From contig JADJPL010000028.1 in assembly GCA_016713275.1 (NCBI GenBank), positions 1 to 64,000 on the forward strand: 64,000 nt of DNA, in the 5' to 3' direction. Both the position numbers and the translations under genes were made by a program. The notes under the pieces were generated by a model that worked only from the letters and a program-made list of their open reading frames with translations, searched no databases and was not told the DNA's origin. Source of the DNA: Haliscomenobacter sp. (GTDB lineage: Bacteria > Bacteroidota > Bacteroidia > Chitinophagales > Saprospiraceae). Below, in pieces: positions 38,706-46,543 of this stretch (positions are counted from its first letter, which is position 1; each line of letters begins with the position of its first letter).

Positions 38706-38787
38706 GTGTTAAAGTTTTCTATCAACGCGCAATAAGGAGGAGGGTTGTTTAGTTTTATTCCTGTATTGACTCATAAAATTGAACTAC

Positions 38788-39024
38788 ATGAATCAAACCT
38801 GTACAACTGATCTTCTCGTCAAGTTCCTTTATCACGAAACCACCGCCCGCGAGGCCCGGGAAATCCGCGAAGGGATCGATGACGATCTCCTGTTGCGGGA
38901 AGAGTTCAACGGGTTGGAAAAAGCTTACCGGCAACTTCCCAGGGTGAAGTTCAGCGCTTCCCAGGAATCCCTCCGCAAGGTGCTGGCTTACAGCCGCCAA
39001 ACGACTTTAGAAAAACAAAGGTAA
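38788..39024 (+). CDS. Small conserved Bacteroidota protein
   Basis: 78 residues starting MNQTCTTDLLVKFLYHETTA (the frame can open at a TTG nine bases earlier). The rest is helical and charged, with LLREEFNGLEKAYRQLPRVK and SLRKVLAYSRQT. I recall similar short proteins in Bacteroidota genomes; some resemble the cytoplasmic end of anti-sigma factors. There is no membrane segment. The function is unknown. It is followed by a strong terminator. Confidence 0.7.
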   Translation: MNQTCTTDLLVKFLYHETTAREAREIREGIDDDLLLREEFNGLEKAYRQLPRVKFSASQESLRKVLAYSRQTTLEKQR

Positions 39025-39071
39025 ACAGCCCCCTCCTCCTGGGTTCATGAAAAGACGGATGACGCGCTACG

Positions 39072-39104
39072 CAGCCCCCGGCAATTGCAACTGCCGGGGG
39101 GCTG
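39072..39104 (+). terminator. Rho-independent terminator after the small conserved gene
   Basis: CAGCCCCCGGCA and TGCCGGGGGGCTG pair (one extra G) around ATTGCAAC, followed by TGTTGTTTTCTGT. The strong GC stem separates this unit from recA. Confidence 0.85.
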
Positions 39105-39208
39105 TGTTGTTTTCTGTAAAAAAATGCACGGACCGCCAAAAAATGCTTGCGCAATAAAAACAATTTTTTTATTTTTGAAGACCTTATTTAACTTTTGTTT
39201 TTTTTATT

Positions 39209-39216
39209 TACTTTTG
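39209..39216 (+). promoter_or_regulatory. Candidate recA promoter -7 element
   Basis: TACTTTTG fits the TAnnTTTG consensus and is 45 bases upstream of the recA ATG, in a T-rich stretch. The -33 box is not clear. I see no obvious LexA-type palindrome. Confidence 0.4.
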
Positions 39217-39261
39217 CAAGCAGAAATCCTCTTCTATCCATCAAACTAAAGCCAATCATTC

Positions 39262-40331
39262 ATGTCGCAGTTAGACAAAGAAGCCAAATTGAAAGCCCTC
39301 CAGTCAACCGTTGACCGTCTGGAGAAGACCTATGGGAAAGGAACCGTTATGCGCTTGGGAGACAAGAGCATCATGAAAGTAGACGTAATTCCAACCGGCA
39401 GCCTGGGGCTTGACGTTGCCCTGGGGATTGACGGCCTTCCCAAAGGCCGCGTCATTGAGATTTATGGCCCGGAATCTTCCGGTAAAACGACGCTGGCCAT
39501 CCATGCCATTGCGGAGTCGCAAAAACAGGGCGGGATTGCCGCATTTATCGACGCCGAACACGCTTTTGACCGCTCTTATGCCAATGCGCTGGGCGTGGAT
39601 ACCGAAAATTTGCTGATCTCCCAGCCCGATAATGGGGAACAAGCCCTCGAAATCGCCGAGAATCTGATCCGCTCCGGCGCTATCGATATTATCGTGATCG
39701 ACTCGGTTGCAGCCTTGGTGCCCCGGAGCGAAATTGAGGGGGAAATGGGCGACTCCAAGGTTGGGCTTCAGGCCAGGCTGATGTCCCAGGCAATGCGTAA
39801 ACTGACGGGCTCGATTGGCAAAACCAATTGCTGCTGCATCTTCATCAACCAGCTGCGGGAGAAGATCGGCGTCATGTTCGGCAACCCGGAAACGACTACC
39901 GGTGGAAATGCCTTGAAATTCTATGCCTCTATCCGCCTCGATATCCGGAAGTCCGGTTCCGCAATTAAGGATAAAGACGGCAACGTGGTCGGAAACCAGG
40001 TGAAAGTAAAGGTCGTAAAAATAAACTGGCGCCCCCCTTCCGGGTTGCGGCTTTCGATATCATGTTCGGGCAGGGTATTTCCAAAAGCGGCGAGATTGTC
40101 GACATCGGATCCGAACAGGAGGTGATCCAAAAAAGCGGGGCGTGGTACAGCTATAATGGCGCCAAGATCGCTCAGGGCCGGGAAGCCGCCAAGCAATTCC
40201 TGGAAGATAACCCCGAAGTCGCCCTCGAGATCGAAAAGAAAATCAAGGAAAAGCTTGCCGGAAGCGCTGATTCTCCCCGCTTGCGGGCCGCCGCGCTCGA
40301 TGATAGCGACAGCGGCGCAGACGCGGAATAG
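39262..40331 (+). CDS. recA: Recombinase RecA, frameshifted
   Basis: Central protein of homologous recombination and SOS induction. The start MSQLDKEAKLKALQSTVDRL is at 39262. Walker A is GPESSGKTT (69-77), followed by IAAFIDAEHAFD. The Walker B region IDIIVIDSVAALVPRSEIEG and the L2 region ETTTGGNALKFYASIRLDIR are intact. The frame breaks at about 40017, where GTAAAAATAAACTG should have one more A to read VKNKLAPPF. Downstream sequence then continues correctly (FDIMFGQGISKSGEIVDIGS) to a TAG at 40329. RecA is well conserved and functional loss is unlikely. One missing A in a run of A most likely reflects a sequence error. Confidence 0.95.
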
Positions 40332-40338
40332 GATGCCT

Positions 40339-40491
40339 AAAGGCCCTTGGGCCTGTCCCAAAGGACCACGCTTTGCCTCCAGCACGAAATTTTAGTTTCT
40401 TTTTTCAATTTTTTATTGAAATTGAAAAAAGAAACTATTTTTTTGCTGCTTTGGGCAAGGACTGCCTTTTAAGACAGCCCCAAGGGCCTTT
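40339..40491. repeat. Palindromic intergenic element, family R, copy 3
   Basis: 153 bp. The usual ends here read GGGCCTGTCCCAAAGGAC and GACAGCCCC. The palindrome extends 10 bases further out on both sides (AAAGGCCCTT / AAGGGCCTTT). The inner stem TAGTTTCTTTTTTCAATTTT pairs with its complement around TTA. It lies 8 bases after the recA stop and could serve as a two-way terminator between recA and gldD. Confidence 0.92.
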
Positions 40492-40497
40492 GATGTG

Positions 40498-40572
40498 CGG
40501 TCCCCCGTCCCCGTCCCCCGTCCCCCGTCTCCCGTCTCCCGTCAACCGTCAACCGTCAACCGTCTACCGTCC
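40498..40572 (-). repeat. Heptanucleotide tandem array, GGACGGN type (copy B)
   Basis: On the minus strand about ten units: GGACGGT, AGACGGT, TGACGGT (twice), TGACGGG, AGACGGG (twice) and GGACGGG, the last ones slightly irregular. The gldD stop codon TAG (40564-40566) lies inside the second unit, so the last two codons and the stop of gldD are made of repeat sequence. Confidence 0.9.
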
Positions 40573-41163
40573 AGTCCACTCAAACGTCTCGATCAGTTTG
40601 TTGAGGTCGGCTTCTACAAATCGGTAGAGGGGAGCGAGCGAATCGGGGTTGATCTGCGTGTTGAAGTACAAAGCGCCCCGGAAGAAGTGGGTTTGGGTAT
40701 CCGTTAGAAAAAACTGGTAAGGGGTAGCGGCAGGACCCTGAATGGAAAAGGCCATTCCTTCCAGATCCGACCCGCGCTGGATGCGCTGGTCTTCGATATA
40801 ATTGGCTTTTTTGTTGTGCCAGTCCACGAGTTCAAATGCGTCGTCGCGCAGTTGCTCGAAGGTTTTGGTTTCGCCGATGCGGTAGTAGCTGCAATAGATC
40901 CGGCAGTCAAAATCCGGGAAGTAGATGTCAAACCAGCATGGGTTATACCCCGGATCGCCCCGGTGGGCGGTATCAGGTACAATGCGGGCATACGACGGGT
41001 AGTCGAACCGGAAAGGGCAATCTGCTGCTGCATACGCTTGGTACCCCTTCTCCGGGTAGATTACTTTGGGGTAAGCCCTGGGCTTGGGCAATGGGGGAGA
41101 CGACGTGCAGGCAGCGAAAAATCCGGCGAACAGAACAGCGAACAAATGAGGTAGTCGAAGCAT
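40564..41163 (-). CDS. gldD: Gliding-motility lipoprotein GldD
   Basis: 199 residues. The start MLRLPHLFAVLFAGFFAACT carries a lipobox with Cys19. The conserved body includes YPKVIYPEKGYQAYAAADCP, FRFDYPSYARIVPD, NPCWFDIYFPDFDCRIYCSY and YRIGETKTFEQLRDDAFELV. It ends with GALYFNTQINPDSLAPLYRF, close to GldD proteins of gliding Bacteroidota. GldD is required for gliding and for type IX secretion in Flavobacterium johnsoniae, with unknown mechanism. The gene follows ssb and mutY in the same direction, as in that species, but gldE is not between them. The family usually ends soon after FEW, and the final TGR here derives from the heptamer repeat. Confidence 0.88.
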   Translation of the reverse strand: MLRLPHLFAVLFAGFFAACTSSPPLPKPRAYPKVIYPEKGYQAYAAADCPFRFDYPSYARIVPDTAHRGDPGYNPCWFDIYFPDFDCRIYCSYYRIGETKTFEQLRDDAFELVDWHNKKANYIEDQRIQRGSDLEGMAFSIQGPAATPYQFFLTDTQTHFFRGALYFNTQINPDSLAPLYRFVEADLNKLIETFEWTGR

Positions 41164-41194
41164 GGGTGCAGATGTTTTGCTTTCAGGGAACGGG

Positions 41195-41388
41195 AAAAAA
41201 AAGAAAATGTTGGACATCCTTTCCCTTTTCTTTTGCCCGGCGGCGGCCATGGGCAAAAACAGACTTTGGAGACGGGCTCAGTCTTAGCCGCTCCGCTGAC
41301 CCATCGCGGCGAATCGAATACAGTAGCGAGGAAAAAAGAAACTAAAGGTTGCTGCCGGGGGCAAAGCAGGATCGTTAGAGCCAGCCCC
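41195..41388. repeat. Decayed family R pieces between ssb and gldD
   Basis: Two half-copies can be recognised. 41243-41271 reads GGGCAAAAACAGACTTTGGA then GACGGGCTC. 41332-41388 reads AAAAAAGAAACTAAAGG, GTTGCTGCC and, near the end, GAGCCAGCCCC. Both resemble the right half of the R element (GCAAAAACCGTCTTTTGAGA then CAGCCCC). Pairing is poor, so these are old copies. Confidence 0.5.
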
Positions 41389-41407
41389 CGGCAGAGCATG
41401 CGGTAGA

Positions 41408-41833
41408 TCAGAAGGGGAGATCCTCGTCCATCTCGTTGGGCATAGGAGGCTCCTGGTCGCCGCCGCCGCCGGTGGCGGCAGAAGGCGCGTTTGCCGGAGT
41501 GCCGCTTTGCTTGCGGTCCAGGATGCGGAAATAATTGGACTGAACTTCGGTAGTCCGCCGGTTGTTCCCATCCTGGTCTTGCCAGGTCCGGTGCGTCAGG
41601 CGCCCTTCCACGTAGATCGTCATGCCCTTTTTGAGGGACTGCTCGGCGCGTTCCGCCAAAGCGCGCCAAACGACGATGTCGTGCCATTCCGTTTGTTCTT
41701 GCCAGTTTCCACTTTTGTCCTTATAACTTTCGCTGGTGGCCAGGGAGAATTTGGCCACTACGGCGCCGCTTTCGAGGCGGCGTACTTCGGGGTCTTTGCC
41801 CAGGTTTCCGATCAGGATAACGCGATTAACCAT
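41408..41833 (-). CDS. ssb: Single-stranded DNA-binding protein
   Basis: 141 residues. OB-fold motifs are VNRVILIGNLGKDPEVRRLE, SLATSESYKDKSGNWQEQTE, WHDIVVWRALAERAEQSLKK and GMTIYVEGRLTHRTWQDQDG. The flexible glycine-rich linker (ATGGGGDQ) ends in the acidic tip MDEDLPF, which recruits repair partners. Lies between mutY and gldD in the same direction. A GTACCTTGC sequence about 40 bases upstream is a partial -7 match. Confidence 0.95.
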   Translation of the reverse strand: MVNRVILIGNLGKDPEVRRLESGAVVAKFSLATSESYKDKSGNWQEQTEWHDIVVWRALAERAEQSLKKGMTIYVEGRLTHRTWQDQDGNNRRTTEVQSNYFRILDRKQSGTPANAPSAATGGGGDQEPPMPNEMDEDLPF

Positions 41834-42004
41834 GGTGAATGCATTAAAAAATTAAGGAACAAATTTTCTTGCAAGGTACAAGAGAAACCCACGCCGCGCC
41901 GCCGCTTCCACAAAGGACGTTCCCGCCCACCTGGCGGCAAAAAGGGATGCTTTTTACCGCCACTTTGCTGATGGTTAGGGGTTTCGGAAATATGCCTTGC
42001 GCAA

Positions 42005-43111
42005 CTAAAACAAATCTAAACTTAAGTTTTTTTCGTCTAAGTACCAACGGATAATGCGAGGGAAAGCATATTGGGGAAGACCAGTTGCGGAGACAGCCAC
42101 CAGGCCAGGCGTCTGATCGGGGCCGGGTTCGCTTCTAAGCGGAATCTCCCAAAACCGGGCGTGGACGATTTGGTGACTGAGGGTTTGCCGGTAGATCTTG
42201 GTAGGGTGCAGTCTTTGAGGCTGGGCGTGGGCCAGCAGACCCTGGAAGGGCGCCAAGCGGAGCAGCGTTTCGGGTGCGAGTTCTACCGTATCGGTTTCCA
42301 GGAGGGGAAACTCGTAAAGCTGGGTCCAAATATCTTTTTCTGTGCGTTGGCGGATCCAGGTTTGATCCATAAAACGGAACACGAGGTAATGGAAAAACCG
42401 CTTGGTTTTGGCGGTCTTTTTCCATTTAACCGGAAACAGGTCGATCTGCCCGTTCAAAAAGGCATGGCACCGGTCCTGGAATGGGCAGGAAGGGCAAAGA
42501 GGGCGCCTTGGGGTGCAATGCAGAGCGCCAAAATCCATCATAGCCTGGTTATGAGGTCCTGGCGCCTGGCGGTCGAGCAGGGATTGGCCCAGTTCCTGGA
42601 ATAATTTTTTCCCGGAAGCGGTGTTGACCGGGGTTTGGATGCCCCAGATCCGGGAGAGCACCCGCTCTACATTTCCATCAACTACCGCGTGGGGCAGCCC
42701 AAAGGCAAAAGAAGCCAGCGCGGCTGCGGTATATGGGCCAATCCCTGGCAAGGCCAGCAACGCCTGGTACGAATCGGGAAAGCGCCCGCCGTATTCCGTG
42801 GCGAGCAAACGGGCGCAACGCAGCAAGTTGCGGGCTCTGGAATAGTACCCTAAGCCTTCCCATAGCTTGAAGACCTGCTCTTCCGGCGCGCCGGCCAGGG
42901 CCAATAGGTCGGGAAAAGCCGCAAGGAACCGTTGGAAGTAAGGTAATCCTTGCTCGACGCGGGTTTGCTGGAGAATGATCTCGGAGACCCAAATGCGATA
43001 AGGATCTTTTTCCGCTCTCCAGGGCAAAGGGCGTTCGACCTCCCTGCTCCATTGCTGGAGCTTTAGTCGGAAGGCTTCCGGCGGCCAGGCGTCCTGATTG
43101 GCTTGTTGCAT
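42005..43111 (-). CDS. mutY: A/G-specific adenine glycosylase MutY
   Basis: Removes adenine paired with 8-oxoguanine. The start MQQANQDAWPPEAFRLKLQQ at 43111 is chosen because upstream residues are non-native. Catalytic Glu44 is in SEIILQQTRVEQG and Asp145 is in VVDGNVERVLSR. The helix-hairpin-helix is LLALPGIGPYTAAALASFA. The [4Fe-4S] ligands are Cys199, Cys206, Cys209 and Cys215 (spacing 6-2-5). The C-terminal NUDIX-like domain recognises 8-oxoG (YLVFRFMDQTWIRQRTEKDI). It leads the mutY-ssb-gldD run. Confidence 0.95.
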   Translation of the reverse strand: MQQANQDAWPPEAFRLKLQQWSREVERPLPWRAEKDPYRIWVSEIILQQTRVEQGLPYFQRFLAAFPDLLALAGAPEEQVFKLWEGLGYYSRARNLLRCARLLATEYGGRFPDSYQALLALPGIGPYTAAALASFAFGLPHAVVDGNVERVLSRIWGIQTPVNTASGKKLFQELGQSLLDRQAPGPHNQAMMDFGALHCTPRRPLCPSCPFQDRCHAFLNGQIDLFPVKWKKTAKTKRFFHYLVFRFMDQTWIRQRTEKDIWTQLYEFPLLETDTVELAPETLLRLAPFQGLLAHAQPQRLHPTKIYRQTLSHQIVHARFWEIPLRSEPGPDQTPGLVAVSATGLPQYAFPRIIRWYLDEKNLSLDLF

Positions 43112-43140
43112 AGGGAGAAACGTAGGGATAAAAAAGCAAA

Positions 43141-43226
43141 GGGCCTGCCTCAAAAGGCCGTTCTTGCCCCCCGGCGCAACCAATCTGGCGGCCAAGGGTA
43201 GAAACAGGCGTTTGAGAAGGCCCCCG
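43141..43226. repeat. Decayed family R copy 5
   Basis: Begins GGGCCTGCCTCAAAAGGCCG and ends GTTTGAGAAGGCCCCC, with the central stem lost. It sits between mutY and the sigma factor gene, 29 bases before the mutY start. Confidence 0.6.
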
Positions 43227-43258
43227 AATATAAGGAGAAATGGTAAAATATCAGCCGG

Positions 43259-43789
43259 TTATCCCTCCGCTTCCAGCGCGAGTCTGGGATACCTTTTTTG
43301 AATTAGGTCTTTGAGTTCCTTGCGGGCAAAGAAGATCCGGCTTTTGACCGTACCCAGAGGGAGATCGAGATAATCGGCGATCTCCTGGTACTTGTATCCC
43401 TGATAGTGCAGCAGGAACGGAACCCGAATGCTGTCTTCGAGCCCTTCAATCATGCCGGTGAGCTCGCTCATCAGGATGTTGGATTCTCCGCTGTTGGAGA
43501 TCAGGGCATCGCCGGAATTGAGGAAATACAGGTTGTCGGTAGAATCAAAAATGGTATTGGCTTTGGCCCGCTTGCGGTAGTTATTGATGAAGATGTCCTT
43601 CATGATCGTGAAGAGCCAAGCCTTGAAGTTGGTTCCGGGGCGGAATCTGTCCATGTTCGTCATGGCGCGGTATGCCGTCTCCTGGTAAAGATCTTTAGCA
43701 TCCTCCAGGTTTTTGGTAAGGTTGTAAGCGAAGGCATTCAACAGGGCGGTCATCTGATTGAACCTGGTTTCGAATTCCAACTGCGACAT
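43259..43789 (-). CDS. ECF-type RNA polymerase sigma factor
   Basis: 176 residues. Region 2 spans about residues 10-75 (AYNLTKNLEDAKDLYQETAY, NFKAWLFTIMKDIFINNYRK). Region 4 is at about 115-165 (LEDSIRVPFLLHYQGYKYQE, IADYLDLPLGTVKSRIFFAR). It fits the Bacteroidota ECF group used in envelope control. No anti-sigma gene is adjacent. A TATCTTTG -7 element lies upstream at 43838-43845. Confidence 0.92.
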   Translation of the reverse strand: MSQLEFETRFNQMTALLNAFAYNLTKNLEDAKDLYQETAYRAMTNMDRFRPGTNFKAWLFTIMKDIFINNYRKRAKANTIFDSTDNLYFLNSGDALISNSGESNILMSELTGMIEGLEDSIRVPFLLHYQGYKYQEIADYLDLPLGTVKSRIFFARKELKDLIQKRYPRLALEAEG

Positions 43790-43837
43790 GATCGTTATTT
43801 TGTTTAAGGTTTAACCTTTGGTTTTTTTTTGTTGAAG

Positions 43838-43845
43838 CAAAGATA
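43838..43845 (-). promoter_or_regulatory. Candidate promoter of the ECF sigma gene
   Basis: The minus strand reads TATCTTTG, a full match to the Bacteroidota -7 consensus, with TTG about 20 bases upstream as a partial -33 box. It is 49 bases before the start codon. Confidence 0.5.
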
Positions 43846-44049
43846 AGCACATGCTAAACAAAATGCAAGAAATTGGACTTGCTGCTAAATGTTAAAATTG
43901 AAAAACAATATTATTTTAATTTATAAATAGCTTATAATTAATTATTAAAGTAAGTTTTAGGAAATTGATTTTTTGTATATTTTTTTCAAAAAAAAATGAA
44001 AATAAAAAAGACTCTGTGGAACGTTTTGCTTTGAATAGGACGAGAAAGT

Positions 44050-44078
44050 TAAACAAGCCATTGAAAATGGGTTGTTTA
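44050..44078 (-). terminator. Hairpin downstream of the LptF/LptG-type gene
   Basis: TAAACAACCCAT and ATGGCTTGTTTA pair with one mismatch around a five-base loop, about 65 bases after the stop. A weak T-tract follows, so the terminator call is tentative. Confidence 0.4.
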
Positions 44079-44140
44079 GGAAAGGAGATGCCTGGTTTTG
44101 TCTAAGTAGGAATAAGAAAGAAGTCCGAAAACAAGAATGC

Positions 44141-45232
44141 TTATTTTTGGGCTCGCTGAAGGAGCAAGAAGGCAATGCCCATAAAGATCAGGTTGGGAAA
44201 CCAGGCGCCCAGCCAGGTAGGTAAGCTGCTGCCCAGGGCGAACGTGGAGGCGAATTTGGAGAGGAAGATATAAGCGGCGCCCAGGCCGATTCCGACAGCC
44301 AGGTGGAGCCCTATTCCTCCTCTTACCTTTCGGGCTGCAATGACCATCCCAATGATGGTGAGAATGAAAATGGTGAGCGGTTCGGCGGTTCGGCGGTGCA
44401 GCTCGAGGCTGTATTTGCGGAAGTTGCCCGAACCCCGGATCTTTTGTTTGTGGATATGGCGCACCAGGGCGACGGTACTCATCATGCTCTGCTGGCCGGA
44501 GTAGTCGACAAAATCGCTGGGGTCGATGTTCAACACCGTGTCCAGTTGTTGCCCTAAGCCTATGTGGAAGGTTTCGCGCAGCGAGTCTTCAAACGACCGG
44601 GTTTCGTAGTCGTAAAGTCTCCATTTTTGGGTGCTGTCTTGCCATTCTGCCCGGTCGGCCTTCAGTAAATGAATGAGCTTTTGCCCCCGGAAGGATTCGA
44701 TCCGGAAATCCCGGGCGCTGCTATCCCCTTTGCTGTAATATCCAATGTACACTTTTTTTCCGGGCTCCACAAAAAGATGGACATCCCGGACCTTGGCTTT
44801 GTTTTCGTCTTTTTGGATATAGGTATAAATGATCCGGAGCATATGGGTGTTTCCCCAGGGAATGAAAAAATGGGTTCCCAGCAGATAGAGGAAGGTAAGC
44901 AGGCCTGCGGAAAACAGGTAAGGGCGCATAAACCGGTTAAAACTGACCCCTGCGTTTAGAATAGAGATGACTTCGGAGTTGAACGCCAGGCGGGAGGTGA
45001 AAAAGATCACCGCGATCAGGGTGAATAAGGGCCATAGCAAACCCGAGATGTACAGGATAAAGCTGGGGTAATATTCCAGCAGGATCTCTGCCAGGGTTAT
45101 CGGCTCTTCGATAAATTTTTCCACCTTTTCGCTGAAATCGATGATGACCGAGATCATGGTGAAGATCAGCACCGTGAAAAAAAAGGTGGAGATAAACTTT
45201 CGGATAATATACAGGTCGAGGAGCTGTAGCAT
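44141..45232 (-). CDS. LptF/LptG family permease
   Basis: Inner-membrane permease of the LPS transport complex (LptB2FG), of the YjgP/YjgQ type. The start MLQLLDLYIIRKFISTFFFT is preferred at 45232. Membrane helices lie at the N-terminus (FFFTVLIFTMISVIIDFSEK, LLWPLFTLIAVIFFTSRLAF) and C-terminus (PLTIFILTIIGMVIAARKVR, GIGLHLAVGIGLGAAYIFLS). A periplasmic jellyroll region occupies the middle (VEPGKKVYIGYYSKGDSSAR). The sequence does not let me separate LptF from LptG. It is downstream of tgt in the same direction. Confidence 0.88.
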   Translation of the reverse strand: MLQLLDLYIIRKFISTFFFTVLIFTMISVIIDFSEKVEKFIEEPITLAEILLEYYPSFILYISGLLWPLFTLIAVIFFTSRLAFNSEVISILNAGVSFNRFMRPYLFSAGLLTFLYLLGTHFFIPWGNTHMLRIIYTYIQKDENKAKVRDVHLFVEPGKKVYIGYYSKGDSSARDFRIESFRGQKLIHLLKADRAEWQDSTQKWRLYDYETRSFEDSLRETFHIGLGQQLDTVLNIDPSDFVDYSGQQSMMSTVALVRHIHKQKIRGSGNFRKYSLELHRRTAEPLTIFILTIIGMVIAARKVRGGIGLHLAVGIGLGAAYIFLSKFASTFALGSSLPTWLGAWFPNLIFMGIAFLLLQRAQK

Positions 45233-45372
45233 GGACTCGGATTGCTCATTCCACAAAATACAGCGGTTTGGAATTTATTGCGCCTTAAGCCCCGGTATTT
45301 TGCGTAAAGTCTTCACAAGCCGCTTTTCTGCCGGGAAACGAACCTCCTTGGCGTTGCAGGAACCGGCCTGGG

Positions 45373-46506
45373 TCATAGCCTTTGTTCCAGGGCAGGAACG
45401 ATTTGGTTTTTCCATTCGAGGAAGACGCCCTCCGCAATTTTCTTCCGCGCTTCGCCCACCAGCCAAAGGAAAAAGCTCAGGTTGTGGAGGGTGGCAATTT
45501 GGGCGCCGAGGATTTCCTGGCTGTGGATGAGGTGGCGCAGGTAGGCTTTGGTGTAAAACCGGCTGCTGGTGCAGGGGCTGGTTTCGTCAATCGGGCTGAA
45601 ATCGGTTTTCCACTTCAGGTTTTTGATGTTGATAATGCCATTAGCGGTATACAGCAGCCCATGGCGGGCATTGCGCGTGGGGAGAACGCAGTCGAACATA
45701 TCGATGCCCAGGGCAATGCATTCGAGGATGTTGACGGGGGTGCCCACGCCCATCAGGTATCTGGGTTTGCTGGCGGGAAGAATTTGGCAGACGAGATCGG
45801 TCATTTCGTACATGTCTTCGGCAGGTTCTCCCACCGAAAGTCCTCCGATAGCATTGGCAGGCCGGTCGAACGAAGCGATGGTTTCCGCGGAAATCTTGCG
45901 CAGGTCGCGATAGGTGCTTCCCTGGACGATCGGAAACAGCGTTTGCCCGTACCCATAGAGGCCTTCCGTTTGATCAAAACGCTCGCAGCACCTGCCCAGC
46001 CAGCGGTGGGTAAGTTCCATGGAGGTTTTGGCGTAGCGGTAATCGCAGGGATACGGCGTGCATTCGTCGAAGGCCATAATGATATCCGCGCCGATTTGGC
46101 GCTGAATGTCTACGGCTAGTTCTGGCGTAAAGAAGTGCGCTGAGCCATCGATATGGGAGCTGAACCGAACGCCCTCCTCGGTTATTTTTCGCTTATGGCT
46201 AAGGGAATACACCTGATAGCCTCCGCTATCGGTAAGAATCGGCCTGTCCCAGCTGTTGAACCGGTGGAGGCCGCCGGCTTGCTCCAGCACGTCTACCCCA
46301 GGCCGCAAATATAGATGGTAGGTGTTGCCGAGAATGATCTGGGCTCCGATCGCTTCTTTCAGCTCGTATTGGTGTACGGCTTTGACGCTGCCCGCCGTCC
46401 CAACCGGCATAAAGATCGGGGTGGCGATCGTCCCGTGCGCCGTTTGTATGGTTCCCGCCCGTGCGGAAGAACCGGGATCGCGATGGTCTATGGTAAATTC
46501 AAACAA
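45373..46506 (-). CDS. tgt: tRNA-guanine transglycosylase
   Basis: Inserts a queuine precursor at the wobble position of GUN tRNAs. 377 residues. Substrate-site motifs are ILTDSGGYQVYSLSHKRK, DIIMAFDECTPYP, GLSVGEPAEDMYEMTD and MGVGTPVNILECIALGIDMF, then DCVLPTRNARHG. The zinc site usually has CxCxxC plus a distant His. Here it reads SPCTSS (residues 310-315), keeping only the middle Cys, while the His at 341 (ATLHNLSFF) is retained. I recall that other Bacteroidota enzymes also lack this motif, so the enzyme may work without zinc or use other ligands. The gene is followed by the LptF/LptG-type gene. Confidence 0.93.
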   Translation of the reverse strand: MFEFTIDHRDPGSSARAGTIQTAHGTIATPIFMPVGTAGSVKAVHQYELKEAIGAQIILGNTYHLYLRPGVDVLEQAGGLHRFNSWDRPILTDSGGYQVYSLSHKRKITEEGVRFSSHIDGSAHFFTPELAVDIQRQIGADIIMAFDECTPYPCDYRYAKTSMELTHRWLGRCCERFDQTEGLYGYGQTLFPIVQGSTYRDLRKISAETIASFDRPANAIGGLSVGEPAEDMYEMTDLVCQILPASKPRYLMGVGTPVNILECIALGIDMFDCVLPTRNARHGLLYTANGIINIKNLKWKTDFSPIDETSPCTSSRFYTKAYLRHLIHSQEILGAQIATLHNLSFFLWLVGEARKKIAEGVFLEWKNQIVPALEQRL

Positions 46507-46543
46507 AGCAGTAATTCATTTCGGAGTAAAGCGGATATGGTTC

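Larger units (their letters stand above)
43790..44140. other. AT-rich intergenic region upstream of the sigma factor
   Basis: About 350 bases without a gene, much richer in A and T than the surroundings. It holds the sigma-factor promoter near 43838 and a hairpin at 44050-44078 that may end the LptF/LptG-type gene. No coding sequence is supported. Confidence 0.6.

Noticed and set aside
40005..40030. Programmed frameshift in recA
   Set aside because: No slippery heptamer with stimulatory structure, and many unrelated genes in the window have the same type of single-base loss.
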